From the NCBI GenBank assembly GCA_018907035.1, contig JACCIC010000022.1:4736001-4800000 (forward strand): a DNA stretch of 64,000 nucleotides, given 5' to 3'. Source of the stretch: Sycobia sp. Sy_11 (Eukaryota; Arthropoda; Insecta; Hymenoptera; Epichrysomallidae). The position numbers and the translations under genes were made by a program. Shown in pieces: positions 35,471 through 49,560 of the stretch. How positions within the stretch are numbered: position 1 is the stretch's first letter; every line of letters starts with the position of its first letter. The notes beneath the pieces were generated by a model. It did no database searches and was not told where the DNA came from. It saw only the letters and a list, made by a program, of their open reading frames with translations.

Positions 35471-35652
35471 GAATTTTATGTTAGGGTGAGGAGCAGGGGG
35501 AAACATGCACCTGCGCTCTCAACGATTAATTTATGCATTTGTAATGAATATTTGATCGGTTCTGTCCCCTGAATAAGTCTACAAAATTCACCCGCTTTCT
35601 GTCTTTGCGCAAAGAGTCCCGTACAGGCCCATCCAGATAAGTCGTTTTGTTG

Positions 35653-35654
<2 letters not shown>

Positions 35655-35711
<57 letters not shown>

Positions 35712-35718
35712 CATGTAA

Positions 35719-35768
<50 letters not shown>
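35655..35768. repeat. (CA)n followed by (TA)n
   Basis: CA run 35655-35706, then TA run 35722-35768. The next island, 35770-36050, is GC-richer and non-repetitive. Confidence 0.95.
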
Positions 35769-35771
<3 letters not shown>

Positions 35772-36067
35772 ATGCGATTATAATAAGGAAAGCATTTTCG
35801 CCATGACGTTGCCCGAATGAAAACCGCTTCTACTTGTAGCATCATCGTGTCAAGTCGCTTTCTCCATTGGTATCGTTTCTCTGTATGTAAGAGCCTGTGC
35901 ATGCGCGTGTGTATGTGTGTGTGACCATGCATGCGAGGAAGCACCGCCACCGTTTCGTTTTATAGCTCAATACATTTTGCAGCTGCGCAATTGCGATCAT
36001 CAAGGCTCGTTTGATATTTTTTTTTTTTAAGGAGTGATCGTTACCGCGATAAAGAATTGTCAGATGG

Positions 36068-36068
<1 letters not shown>

Positions 36069-36121
<53 letters not shown>

Positions 36122-36162
36122 GTAATAGTAGTAATAGTAGTATAGTAAATAGTATAATATAG
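36069..36162. repeat. (TA)n followed by TAG/TAA-type run
   Basis: TA run to 36118, followed by imperfect AGTAAT trinucleotide-like repeats. Confidence 0.9.
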
Positions 36163-36169
36163 TAGCACA

Positions 36170-36966
36170 CGAATTAAAATTCACGAATCAGATATTAAAA
36201 AGTCGTCTCCAGTCTCGTGATTAAATAAGTTGAATTCAAATTGGTTTAATGTGATGACTAAAAAATTCTATTATGCACTCTGGCATCAGAGGTTAACAGA
36301 ACTAATAAATTTATTCGATTAATGAATTTCAAGTTGAAGTTGGTTACAAATAAAGTAAGAAAATGATCAAATTAGATCAAATTAAACTTCAAAACGTGTT
36401 AGATAATACAATAACTTACAACCTGTTACAACTATAAGAGTAAACTTACATTAGTTCTTCCAATCATCAAAAATTTAATATTATTTAGGGTGTATTTTTG
36501 TGAAATGCATGTCAACAGACGTAATACTGATTTTAGTTGGTTAAATTAAAAATAATTTTTTGTTTTTGAACATTTAAGCAAATTTCTTGAGACAATATGA
36601 CAATTATAAGGTTCCCAATATTCATTCTAATGCATAGTCTCGTTTCCACATTATATTAAACAATTAACATGTTAATAACAATTAACAAAACACACTTTGG
36701 TGAGTTTATGCCTTTTAAAAAGGTAGGGTAAACCATCTGGCCTCTCGACCATTAAGAATTCGTGAATTTAGATAATTCAAAGAGTACTATTGTAAATTTC
36801 TATTGGTACAATTTATGGATTACAGTGTAATAGTATGCCAATAGTAATTATGATATTACTCCTAGGATAAATCATTGATATAATTTCAAATCAATAAAAA
36901 TATTTCGAACTAGGTAGCGCTATTAGCTGATAAAATATTACATATAATATATGCTCTGTTATTCGT

Positions 36967-37008
<42 letters not shown>

Positions 37009-37190
37009 CTATATAAGATACAAAATATATTACTTTGACCAGAAGCAGAGCAGGTGCAGTGAAAATTAATATAAAATACGAAAAGAGCAATATTAATTTT
37101 TAAACCCAGTATCCAATTTTCTCAAGAGATATCGTCAATTACATCATTGCAATTACTTCCCAATGATACTATCAAGAGAAACCATCCCCA
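36170..37190. other. AT-rich, no gene seen
   Basis: Contains a (TA)n run at about 36967-37006. Nothing else recognised. Confidence 0.55.
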
Positions 37191-37891
37191 AATACCCAGT
37201 CGGCGATTGCTCCATTACATTCCATGAGACTCGAGCCTCCGATCATGAGCGCCAACGCCCGCGTTTTATCAATTCATCCCACTCGGGATTCACTCTCCGA
37301 GTCTGCGATGGGATCATGGATGGCGATAATCCTCTTTAGGTATAAAGCAAAATAGTACATTACAGCATATAGAGCACGTGAACCGCGACAGTAAGACATT
37401 TTCTTGCGAAATTCCCTGACAATAAATGATGCGCAGAATTTTTTCCCTGTATTGCGCAGGATGCTCGCGTAAAAAGCAAAGGGAATCTGTGAAATCGGTT
37501 GTGTTATCCCGACTCACCGTCGCATCGTCGCACCGCCGCGAAAGGCCAAAGCGCGCGGCAAAATCGCACGCGAGCAAAAAGTTCTGTTTTTTTCTTCTCA
37601 TATTTCTCTCTCTCCTTCTCTCTCTTTCTCTCCCTTCTTTCTCCCACTTTCATTCCCTTCTCTCTTGTACCATTTGGACTGAAGTAACGAAAACCTTCCT
37701 TCACTCTGTTGCTCTCCATATTCCTCTCTCGCTCTCTCTTTCTTTTCCTCCCTTCCTCCCTCCCTCCTTTTCTCTTCATCGCCAGGCGTATATTATAGGC
37801 ATGACGGCGCGGCGCGACTCAGGGAGCGGCACATGCACGGCTAATTACAATCCTCTTTGATGAGCCGCGCGTTTACCGCCCGGCTCGCCCG

Positions 37892-37942
<51 letters not shown>

Positions 37943-38046
37943 TCTCCCTCTCTCCCTTTCTCTCTCTCTCTCTGTCTCTCTTCTTCCTTTCCTCTTCCCC
38001 CATCACTTCTTAGTTCCCTTTTCTCTCGAACTCTTTTTCTTCCGTT

Positions 38047-38109
<63 letters not shown>

Positions 38110-38206
38110 CATACATATAGTCTTTCCACTCCTTCAAGCTGCGCATCACTCGTCATTTTTCACCTTTCGGACTCCGGGTGAGCCGTGCAGATAGAAGAAA
38201 GAGAAG

Positions 38207-38260
<54 letters not shown>

Positions 38261-38290
38261 AATGGAGGGAGGGAAACGTCCTGGTGATCT
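37191..38290. other. GC-richer island with (CT)n, (AT)n and (GA)n
   Basis: Pyrimidine-rich tracts at 37600-37770 and 37895-37980, AT run 38047-38104, and GA run 38208-38258. Unique GC-rich sequence at 37200-37580 and 37780-37890. No splice-flanked exon found; long open frames are tract-encoded. Confidence 0.45.
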
Positions 38291-40540
38291 CAGAGTTCTC
38301 ATACACTTTTGTTTCTGTAGTCAGTTACATAATTAACACTTGATTGTACAACTATATACTTAATAAGTGCAATGATTGTCTAAGCTAGGAAAATACATAC
38401 CGTCTTTGTGTCGATTTTCAGAATTCCACAATTCGAATTCAATTGAACAACCAGGCTGAAGAAAAATAAGCTGAAACAAATCGTATATCACTTTTGGCCT
38501 ATGTCAACAGATATAAGTGAAGTATATTGCTTAAAATTAGAAATTTTACTTATGTTGACTGTTTTGAATTAAATTAATAAATATTTTTATCGGTCTAACA
38601 ATCTTTATACTATAATATGTTAAACTAAAATAATGACAGACAGACTGTCCTTATTTACAATCACCACCGAAGAATCAGAAATAGAATTTTATTATAATTT
38701 TTTCTAATTGCGTTGCGAACGATAACGAATCCATTTATTCACATAGGGTAGGCGTTTTGTATGTAATTTAGCAGAAATCAGTTAAAAATAGATATTAAAT
38801 TATAGATAATAGTATAAATAGTAATACTTGATTGACATATTGAGACATAGCAAGAAGTGCGGTAACAAGAAATCAAATAAACAGTATTTTAATATATATT
38901 GTAACAAAATAATATGAACAATTATAAAAATAGTATAACACCCTAATTAAGTCGATTAATTACATAAAATAACATAAATCAATATTAAAATTAAATAAAC
39001 ATATGTGAAATGGAAGACAGTAGTGAACGTTCCTAAATCCTAAACTATACTTGTTTCATCTCGCTATCTTTGACATCCAACAGGAGTCGAAGGAGGTACT
39101 TAAGTTTGATAGGTATGGAGAGAAATAGCTTAATTAATGTATATATGACAAAATTAAGCTTTTCACCAATTCTGTCTCAACTTAATTATAAGCAAATGGC
39201 AATAATAATGAAGAACATAAAGAAATTAGTAACATGTACGAATGACATATTGAATATGTATAATTCAACTCAATTTTCGATGAAGCCGTAATCCAAAATT
39301 ATAGATAATGTTTTTCAGAATCGATGGGAATACATTTAAAATAAATTTGAGGTGATGGCGAAATAAAAAGTTAAATACAATATTTTTTGTTAACACAGGT
39401 TATAGCCTTGGTTTTAGATAAATTAAAAGATAAATTATAAAGCAGCATCTATATTAGTCTTAATTTTATGAAAGGCTTCTGATTTCATAGTTGTTCGGTG
39501 CATTTTTTGAGAAATCTTTCTGAAATTTCTTTTAGAAATTCTCTTGTTTATTCCTCGTGTAATCCTTTCAAAAAGATGTCTGATAGAATCATTTTAAAGG
39601 TTATCAGTGGACGTATTTTACAAATCTTCAAGATTCTTTCGTGATGTTACTTTAAAATACTTCCGTGATTCTTTTTGTGTTTTATATTACGGTGATACGT
39701 TTTGAAGGAATCCAGCAATGTTGATTCATAAATAATTGTAATTTATTTACTAAATTATTATAATTTAAATATCTGAATAGTTGAATAATTGGATTTTTCA
39801 TTTGGACATCGGAATATCTGGATGATTTGCATAGTCAAAAAATTCGTTTGGGAATTTTTACAATTAACTTTAAGGACTTAAACAAGACTCTAAATAGGAA
39901 TATTTAAAATTTACTTTTGCTGCCAAATAATTCGACCACATATATAAAATTATTGCCGAATATTATAGTCCTTAATTATTAGACAATCTTTTTTCACCTT
40001 ATATTTATAATTTAATTTATGTAATTAATTGGAATAATTAATTATAATTTAATTGATTTTAGAAAATATGAGACTTAAATTTTATTCTATTACTTATTCG
40101 TATTTTTAGTTCAGATATAAGAATATTCGAGTATCCGCGTAGCCAAAATTTCAGATAGAACTTCCAGTATTAATAATAATATGATGAGTCACTTACATAT
40201 AACACAGAAAATCTTCATATAAGATAAAAATTAGAGTAGAAGCAAAACAGATCAATAATGTTTTCTTCTTACAGTGACTTGGGTTCATAAATTCACATAA
40301 ATTCACCAGGTAAGCTATTTTATTCCTGACAAAGAAGACGCAAGAACGAAAAAAAAAAAAAAAGGTATCTTAGTCTAGCTATATGACGAATGCCTTCCCT
40401 GACGTAATCTCAAACATTACACATTGCGACCAATATAAATTGTTTAGCAAAATACATAATGATTGAAACTGTACACTATTTTTTAAACTTATTTATTAAT
40501 GCAAAAAATTTTATTTACAGAAACATTTTAAATGGTTTTA
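38291..40540. other. AT-rich stretch, no gene seen
   Basis: A run of A at 40351-40364 is the only simple repeat noted. Confidence 0.6.
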
Positions 40541-41170
40541 TTTAATTTTCATTGCGTCGGATCATCTTCGCCCAGCTGCCTCCTTCTTCCTTTAATTCCC
40601 TTTTATCCGGTGGCGTGGACACTGACTTTCAGAGTTTTGCCGCATTGACCGTGGAAGTGGAAGTGTTGGAGTAGCCGTCTTTTAGCTTCGTATTCACGAA
40701 AGGGAGCGCGCGGTGCGGCCAGGGCAAAAAAAAGAGAGGTAAAACTTTAATGTTGGGTTTTCATTCTGAATTATCCTCCGAGGCGTTTGTGCGGCCCCTT
40801 GATGATGACGTTCTTTTTGTTATTGGAGAAAATAATTTAGCGTGACGTGGGGCTGCGCGCTCACTTGCCTTCACCCCCCCCCCCTCGCTCATTCTATAAG
40901 CGGAGAGCGTGTTATAATATTGTTTTTGCGCTTGATTTTGCACGGGGAGGTATAGAAGTACTCGTGAGATACGAGACGATACTCGAGAGCATATAAAGAG
41001 CTAGCGTAAAACGCAGCTTCAACTTTGTACATAAGGAGAGCAGCCAGCTTTGCGTTTCGTCATTAGAGACGGAAATGGCTATAAAATGATTATGGATATT
41101 CTTTTCGAATGTTATATTTCTTGCGCCACAGGCTTATGATTTACGATTTGTGCTTTTTAAGGGTTGCGCA
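40541..41170. other. GC-richer island
   Basis: Includes a C run at about 40876-40885. The 60-codon minus frame (40761-40943) is arginine/serine-rich with no motif. Confidence 0.4.
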
Positions 41171-42040
41171 CGTGGAAAGAGAACGCGGGGAGAATGCTTT
41201 GTTTATATTACTCTACGCTCGTTCAAATTGCATGTGACATACAACGTGTCAGATTTGGGTATCAAGAACGTAATAACACATATATGCTATCATTATTTCA
41301 GTATACTTACTTTTATTATTGCATAATTTACAAGAATGTGGGATTTTCTATACTTCTAAATGAATTTTAATTAAAGATTTTCTCACGTTTCCCCCCCGCA
41401 AAATTATGTTCTGAAATAAGAATAAAATAAATTGATGTTTTTTTAATCGTTTGAGATCAATGGAGAATCGATCGTTTCTTTGATCTCTTTCTTATTTATT
41501 GAAATTGCATCGAAGTCATCGTCTATTTTCTCGATTTCCATGCTTATTAAGCCAGAACCAAATATGCTCGTTCTGATTGCCTTACCGATCATTGACGTAT
41601 ATTAGAGTGAAAAAAATTATTCGTAACTATAAAAATAATTTTTTTTACCTTTCCATCGCGTTTTGAAATTCGTACCTTATTTTTATGGTCAATTATCAAA
41701 CCTTAAATAGAGCAAATAGCCGAAAATTTTAAATACTTTTGAAATACGATGACTATATGCTTCTTTATGCGGACGAAACCTTGCTCTCAAAACCATATAG
41801 GATCCATTCGTTGCAGCACATAATATGTCAGTTGTTCTCAAAATTATTATTCTATTCATTATGCCCTTCAATTTGAGTCGCGTACCGCGACAAATTTCTA
41901 AATTAGCATAGTTTTCTGTCACCTCTAACTTCATTCTCCTCGTCTTCCTCCAATTCCAGATCCCAGATTGTCCGAACAGTGTATATGTGGCTTCATCAAG
42001 TGATCCAGCGATGATACAATGCAGCCGAAAGATCAAAGGA
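41171..42040. other. Mostly AT-rich; unassigned 115-codon minus ORF
   Basis: The ORF at 42036-41689 (minus) begins MIFRLHCIIAG and has balanced, non-repetitive composition, unlike most others here. I recognise no domain and no supporting splice sites, so it is not called as a gene. Confidence 0.3.
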
Positions 42041-42402
42041 TGCCTTTATGTATGTATGTGTATATATAATGGGGCACGTTTCGATCGTCAATGAATATAA
42101 GGCCGCGAGACTTAGAGAATCTCGCGAAGGATCGCCCCAAGGAGCTGCGGGAATCCGTAGGAGGTCGAGTCTCGCTTGCGCCTGTTTACTCGGAGCGGAA
42201 AATTCAGGTATATTTCAGGGGCGTACTCAGTAGCGAGCCTGTATAGCTGCCATCCTTGCCGCCCTTTGTTTCCGCGCCGCGCGCGCCGACGGGCAGAATA
42301 CATGTATAACCTTCGACTTGTGCGGTTCGTGTATGTAAGACACATACCTTTGGAGCACCTTTCGATCGACCTCTTCTCGCTTCTCTTCATCGCCTCTCTC
42401 TT

Positions 42403-42441
<39 letters not shown>

Positions 42442-42690
42442 TTCTCCTCCTCTATCGTTTCGAACTCACCTTCTTTTTGGAATTCGAGAGCTGTGTATAA
42501 GAGCGCCCCTTCCCCGTCCCAGATCTATTGAGCGCGTCTATAATACATAAGCATCGAAAGTGCGAATCAAAGGAAATTCCACTGCGGCGAAATCCGGAAC
42601 TAATTATTGCTGCAATTCGTTCGACTTGATCAATCACGAGATGATCTGTCACAGACGTATGTGTGTTAGACGGTGAAATTACTCGCAAAG
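42041..42690. other. GC-richer island with (CT)n
   Basis: GC-rich 42100-42360, CT run 42395-42437, then unique sequence. Several overlapping frames, no convincing exon. Confidence 0.4.
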
Positions 42691-44370
42691 GTACGTAAAG
42701 ATCAATGGAAAAAATGATATACTTTGTGCGATCTGTGAAATGATTTTAGTAGATATGCGCAGTATTACATTGAGAAAAAAGTTTATGCCGACTAATTTTT
42801 TCTTTCCTTCTAAAATAATTGAAAATCGATATCTAGCACACATCTAAATAAATGCATTAGGAATTGTTTGATCAATTTCATAAATTTATTATTACGTAGG
42901 AAGATAGAAAGATTTTTATTCTTAAAATTATAAATTTTCAATAGTATTCTAATGCAGAGAAATATTAAATGGTTTTTATTATTTTCATAATACAGAATTT
43001 GACGATAATTGTTGATCAATAGTTTTTATCTCAAAATAAGAAAAAAATATTTCTTAATATTTTGAAACAAACATAAATTAAGAGACAAAACATGATCATT
43101 CGCATCAAACATATAAACATCAAATACATTAATCAATTCTGATTTATTACATAAAATTATTATAATTGAATAACATGTTATCAATGCATAATTAACTAAA
43201 GACATGAGCAGTATCTAAAAAAATATCTAATTTTCTTTGTATATTACACATACAAATTCTATAGTCACAATATCGTTATACTGAGGTCCCTGAGGGTAAT
43301 AGAAACTTAATTGAAATACTCTAATAATTCGATCTACATTCTAATTTTTAAGGAATAATATTTTAACTGGAATTTGTAAGGAATGTAAGATCATGATTAA
43401 ATGTTTTAATTAGCGTCGTTAGGCGATGCATTTTTAACCACTAGTAGATATGATTATTTATATTAATCCAAAGCTAATATTTGATGTTCTTATGCACTTC
43501 TGATAATTTTCATTCTAAGTATAGTTATACAATTTTATAAAGTATTGCGTCATCACTTGTGTGTTTATATTTTTACAAAATATTTTTTAGACAAGAAATC
43601 GGTCGAAGAAATATGATGGAACATCAACGAAATTAAAGGCACTTATGCGTGTATATTCTTTCATGTTTCTTCATCTTCATTCATTTTTACCCGTTATATG
43701 GCTTAGAATCTTGTTCCTTAAGCGTTGAAGTTTTTCGAATTCGAATTCGCAACGGTTTCTTTATTATAATACTCGTCAGACTTTACTTGTTGAAATACCA
43801 CTCGATGGTCCAAATTTGATTCTGATGATTCTTTTTAACTTTAAATGATATTTATAAACTATGATATGATATTTATAAACATAGTTTTTCTTAGCGTTAA
43901 ATAAGGTCTTATACATAACAATGTGAGAAAACTATAATTTTTTATACCTTCCACCATAATAATAAAATCTGTGGTTATTTTAAGTATAATATTCGTATTT
44001 ACTGTATCAAAGCTTTCAAAATGTACTTAGGTAAATAACTATAATATATGCGGTTAAATACCCTGCTGTCGAGACATATTTTTCAGTTACTTTATTAAAA
44101 AAATATTAATTTTATAAATAAAAGGCATATATGACCAAAAAGACCTCCTTTGATATGATTTACAATTTTTGTTTGAAATATATTATTAAAATATTTTCTT
44201 ATTTATCAAGATAAATGCAATAAACCAAGACTTTATTTTATCTGCAATATTGTAAAATTTTGTATTAGCGCATCAAAATATATAAAAAATCCACATTTCT
44301 TTATTTATTTCTTGGAGCACCCCTTTGGGAAGTATATCCACCACATTTTTTACCATATAACTTTATTAAT
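42691..44370. other. AT-rich stretch, no gene seen
   Basis: Nothing recognised. Confidence 0.6.
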
Positions 44371-44772
44371 GTACAAAATATACAATGAGCGTCTATAATC
44401 CAACTCTCCGTGTATGTTCTGACCAATTTCATGCCATATATATATATAGAATCTGCGATCCAGTACAGCAAATACGATCTGCGCATCAAAGCTGCTGAGC
44501 CGCTTCGTCCCGCAGTCGCGGACCGCATTTCGCGGTTGCACGGCGCATCTGCAACGCGTCGCAAAAACGCGAGACGCACCGGAGCCTGTCATTATACGCG
44601 CACGGATAGACAAAGAAAGTCCCCCCGAAATCGTTGGCGACTTTGGGATGGCCGAACGACCGACCGACAGCGGCGGATCCGATCCCCACGCACCGCGTGC
44701 CAAATGAAAAAGCATCCAGCCACGGCTCCGGATAAAACAGAACTGAAAAAGGGCTATTCGTGGGTATCCATG

Positions 44773-44828
<56 letters not shown>

Positions 44829-45492
44829 ATATATATATAAACCTACAGGACTCTGCTGGAATAACGAGAGCGGCAACAAGGACGCCTGTGAAGTCCGTAT
44901 TATGTGAAGCGAAAAAGGGAATACGTCGGACGCGTCCTCGCCCCCTCCTCCTTTGATTCTCTCCCTCGAATTCCGAATTCGCGGGCGAAGAGCCCCGACG
45001 AGTTTTTGACGTCCAGTGGCCGTTCTCGCTTTCGCTCCCACAGGTCTCCGAGCGATCAATCTCTGCTTCTTCCTCTCTTTCGCGTCCGCGCCGCGATCCA
45101 TACCCGCACGCGGCTTCTCGTCTCGCGCCTCGACTTCTTTTTGCCCCCACCCCTCTCTCACTGTCTGTATCTCTTTGCCTTTTCCGTATACACAGGACTC
45201 GGCGACCGGAGCGACATCGGGACGGGTTTTTTGCCCGGACGAAGGCCGCGCACGACGTTCTCGGTCCCCTACAACAATGGCTAATTTAATTGTCTCTCTC
45301 TTCTCTTTCTCTTGCTGCGATCGAGAGAAACGGCGAGGGCAAACCACATGGTGAAACAGTTGGGGAAGGGGCCGGGGGAACGGGTCATTTTTAGCCATCG
45401 CGCAGCGCGGAGAACCGATTATTAATCGCGCGTTGCTCTGTTACGATGCAAGGCCGACGCTCCAACTTTTGCGATGTTTCGTCGATTTGTGC

Positions 45493-45523
<31 letters not shown>

Positions 45524-45760
45524 GCGGCGGCGGTGGCGGCGGTGGCAGTTTTTATTCGTGTGCGCGCGCTCGCCCGCACGGGCAACTGTTTCGATGTCGA
45601 TGTTTTTGCTCGTTCCAGTTTTGCGCGACCGCGTGCATATAGCTGAGAGAAATGACGATAATTTAAGGTTTCGCGCCGCAACGGCAGGCGGAAGCTTGGA
45701 TTTCTTCGAAAGTATAATTGCACAGTGTTTGGAAAATTATTCTACAACTGACTATGCTTA
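44371..45760. other. Largest GC-rich island, with (AT)n and GTC/GGC trinucleotide runs
   Basis: CG-containing sequence at 44460-44720 and 44850-45650. AT run 44776-44836. Trinucleotide run about 45495-45550 (GTC)n then (GGC)n. Open frames exist on all strands because stops are rare in GC-rich DNA; none shows a domain. A promoter or non-coding first exon is possible. Confidence 0.4.
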
Positions 45761-46867
45761 AAGTCAGCGTACTACCTTTGCTCTTTTTGCAGTAGAGTCG
45801 AAGCTTCATTTCTAAGCTAATTTATTATTACGGAATTATATCTCACACGATAGCCAACTATACATGCTTTCTCTTTATGAAAAAAACAGTCCGCAATAAT
45901 TTATAATTAAGTAATTAGAAAGTGTTTGTGATAAATTTTTCTATCCATACTTTTAAAAATGTGCTTCACTTGAACGTAGAAATTTGTAGAATTAAAAAAA
46001 TCTATTCCATTTTTCTGTACTTTATGTACTTTTCTGGATTCAAATTAAACTTAAGAATACACATATATTAATATATTAGTATATTATATTAATTGTAAAC
46101 ATTAAGAAATACGCAAGAACTTAGATGTTTTTTAAATTATTGATTACAGAGTATGATCTATTTAGAATAATTTTTTTAAACAGCAATAATCAGAAATATA
46201 CTCTGTGGAATGAAAAGTTATTCCAAAATGTCTCAGTGTGGCAGTTATTGGGAGTCAAACATAATATTACAGACGTATATAGTTTCTGTAATAAGGGTGT
46301 TGAGTATGCAGCATAGTGTCAAGTAAATAAGTTAGGCAAGGCAGTCGATACAGAATCATCGTTCAGAAATTTGTAGACAGAAGTCAAATCATAACAGTAT
46401 ACCGAAGTCTAGAAAGTTATGCTCATGAAGAACAGGCTAATAATTATTGCCAAATATAAGCATTTATCTTTTATTTTGACTATACTAATCTATCTCAACG
46501 AATTATATTCAACTTCATTAAACGTGAGGAGACTAGATTGAGAGTATTATGAAGCAATGTGCGTTCAAGTAGGGGGTACACTGGACCTTTATACCATAAG
46601 TATGTATTTACTTTCTGAACTTATATGTCGACCAGGAGACGTTCCGACATAAGGGTGATAGAATTGGTCCAGATTAAACGACATAACATTGATTACGTTC
46701 TAAAGTAAATAAAACGAACAATCCGTCATTTGTTAATTCACTAATTTAGATGGTGTGAAAAAGGAATACGCAGGGGTACAGTCCAAGAAAATCGTGGATT
46801 AGTCATTGTTGCTCGAAACTATACGAATTGGGACTACTACTGCGTGACAGGGCATTCTTCTGATCAT

Positions 46868-46922
<55 letters not shown>

Positions 46923-47218
46923 ATGAGATGTTAAGCTTAGCTTTCCTCACTTGATGGTCGATCCTCGAAAGAAAGGTGCCAGTCATTGTCTGTACTCTCG
47001 AGCGCATCGACTCGATCAAAGCTCATTCAATGCAGCACTAATGCTATAGGCATTACCTTGCCATTTTTCTTCATCCGCTCAGTCGGAACTGTAAAAAGCT
47101 TTGGGGGAAGTAGATGACCTTCAATATGTGGAGATATCAATCCAAATTCTATGGCTTTTTCGAGCGTTCTTCCACCTTCAAAGAGCGTTCAACGCCTCTC
47201 TGTTTATATTCCTAAATA
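45761..47218. other. AT-rich, no gene seen; (TA)n at 46869-46920
   Basis: 46930-47210 is less AT-rich and may be an unrecognised repeat. No exon found. Confidence 0.5.
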
Positions 47219-47595
47219 CTGGTCCTAACTAGCGATGGAGTTTTTTAATATATTTGTAAACAAAGCATATGTAAATTTTTACAGCGGTGCTTATATTAAT
47301 CGGCCGAAACTGGGACTTCAACTTGAATTATCAAGTTTTTTTATGTTATTTAATGTCGCTCTATTTATGCTTTCAAATATTGGTGCTAATCAGCGACGGA
47401 GGTCTACGACGTATTTGTAAACAAAGCATATGTATATTATTACAGCGGTGCCTATGTCAATCCGCCGAGATAGGGATCTGAACTCGGATGACCAAGTTAC
47501 TAGTCCTTCGCTCTAGCGATCGAGCCATCGTAGGCCTCAAATCGTCAAGTTGACAATCCTTTGCTTTTTAGCAATCGAGGTATCATAGGCTTTAC
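47219..47595 (-). repeat. tRNA-derived SINE cluster (two copies plus a partial)
   Basis: Copy A (about 47221-47340) and copy B (about 47383-47538) share TTTGTAAACAAAGCATATG, ACAGCGGTGC and GGGA-CT-AACT. In copy B the minus strand starts GCCTACGATGGCTCGATCG, resembling a tRNA 5' end with an A-box-like TGGCTCGATCG and a B-box-like GAGTTCAGATCC about 35 bases later, followed by a non-tRNA body. A third, partial head (AAGTTGACAATCCTTTGC to ATCATAGGC) lies at about 47550-47595. The relation to tRNA points to RNA polymerase III origin. Confidence 0.65.
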
Positions 47596-49560
47596 AGTAC
47601 ATTTTTGATTATAATTTTTCGTATTTATGTATGTAATAAAAAAAAATTGATACATCTGTAGAAGAATTTTAATTCTATCGAGGAATATACATTTTTTTGG
47701 TACCCTCTAAACTAAACTAAATAAAAAAAAAACCTCTAAATCTAAAATAATTTACAGACGACCACCAGTAATAAGTCATAATTATATCTGTCAGTAAAAA
47801 CAGTTAAATAGATTAAGTGCACCCTGTATATAAAAGAAGGATGACAGATAGGAATATTTACTATATATGATATATATTAGGAATGATTTAAGAGCTTAAC
47901 GGTACCGTATCAATAGTTAGGGAGTCCCAATGATATAAATTATTAAACTTTTTTACAATATATAACAAAAACAGTATATCTCACAAAAGGAAATGATATT
48001 TTTTTTCTCTACTGATATTGAACTAAATGTCTTCAAACATATTTTATGTAAAAAGAATCGCAAAAGTATAGATCATTCATAATTTTAAGTTTTGATTGTT
48101 GTATACTTTATATTTTATATTTCCACTTAGCTTATATTTGTTATTTAATTTTTATTTTTCATGCGCGTCCTGTCCAGTTTAAAATAGGTTTTGCTTCGGT
48201 TCTGCAAATGTCGAGCGGACATAAATTGTCGGCAGTTGCGTAAAAATATCCTGCCAATGATTATTAATACTATTCAAAATATTTCGAGTCCAATAATTTG
48301 CATTAATTATTCATAATGTAAGCGATTAGAAACTATCTAAAAGTTTATACATAAAAAAACTAACGAATGCATTAAGACGTATATTTACTTTTGTCAGGAC
48401 CGGGTCTTTTTTCGAAACTAAAAGTGTTTAAACGTATTTTGAGTTTGATCTATTCCATATCGCATAAACGGTATCATCTACTGTAAATTTTTGAAGATTT
48501 AAGACTTTCAAGCCGATCGTACTGATCGAGAGGTTCGAAAATTTGACATACTTGAGTCGATCAAATCATTCGCTGCGTTCGAACATTTTAGCTATTGGTT
48601 TAATTGTTTTGACAGTATATAAAATAGCCATATAAAATAATTAGGATTGAGAACTTTTTGATACTGGAACAAACCGAATAGTTCAAATAGCTCGAGGCGA
48701 TCAGCTTGAACTTATTTGACAGGTTTTGAACTGCTCGATCATCGAACAGTTCTTAGCTATAATTTTTACATAAGCATCATTATAGGAGTATATAAATTAA
48801 GCGAGAATGATATATAATCTCTTAGTGCCCGCTACAAGACGCGGCAGACACAGACATCGATTTTATTATATACTATATAAAATAACTACCTAACTCGTGA
48901 CGCAATTTAATTTGAAATTTAAAAATCGACAAATTGTTTTTGCTGTCTTTGTTTCATTACACTCGCATCACAAAGATATAGTAAGCTGTGAATTACAACG
49001 ACTACGATGGTGCGCGGTGAATTAGAGGTAATATCAGCCTTGCGGGTAGAAGATTCACCAGTAATTGCTTAATAAATATCTGGGCAGCCTGCTGTACCAG
49101 AGATGTAGGACAATACAGTCAATCATACAAAAAGTAAATTTGGCTTTGTCGACGGAGAGTAACTATTGTTATATTAAATGAAAAAATATTATAAAATAAA
49201 ATTCAAGATATTATAAAATAGAATTTTCATCTAAATTTCTATAATATATTTAAATTAATATTACTCTCTCAGAGAACGTATGGATCGAGTTGTATACGCA
49301 ATTGATAGATATCAATCTTTATATAGTAAAACACATTCAGAACAGACAATTTAACCATTTTTATATTGGCAATATTGAAGCAATAGACAATTATACCATA
49401 TAATTATGTGCGGCTGTGTATGGTATGTTATGTGCTTGTTTGTTCGTTTCTGTTTGCGTTTGTAAAGAACTGCGAGAAGAGTTCTTAATTGAATTGTCAA
49501 CGTCACGCCACGCGGTTGAGAACAGACAAACATACATTAATATTTAGAAATGTTTGCATT
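47596..49560. other. AT-rich, no gene seen
   Basis: 48500-48760 holds recurring short words (GATCGA, TTCGAA-like), see findings. Otherwise nothing recognised. Confidence 0.5.

Noticed and set aside
44754..45398. 214-codon minus frame in the largest GC island
   Set aside because: GC-rich DNA with few stops; overlapping frames on other strands are equally open and no domain is visible.
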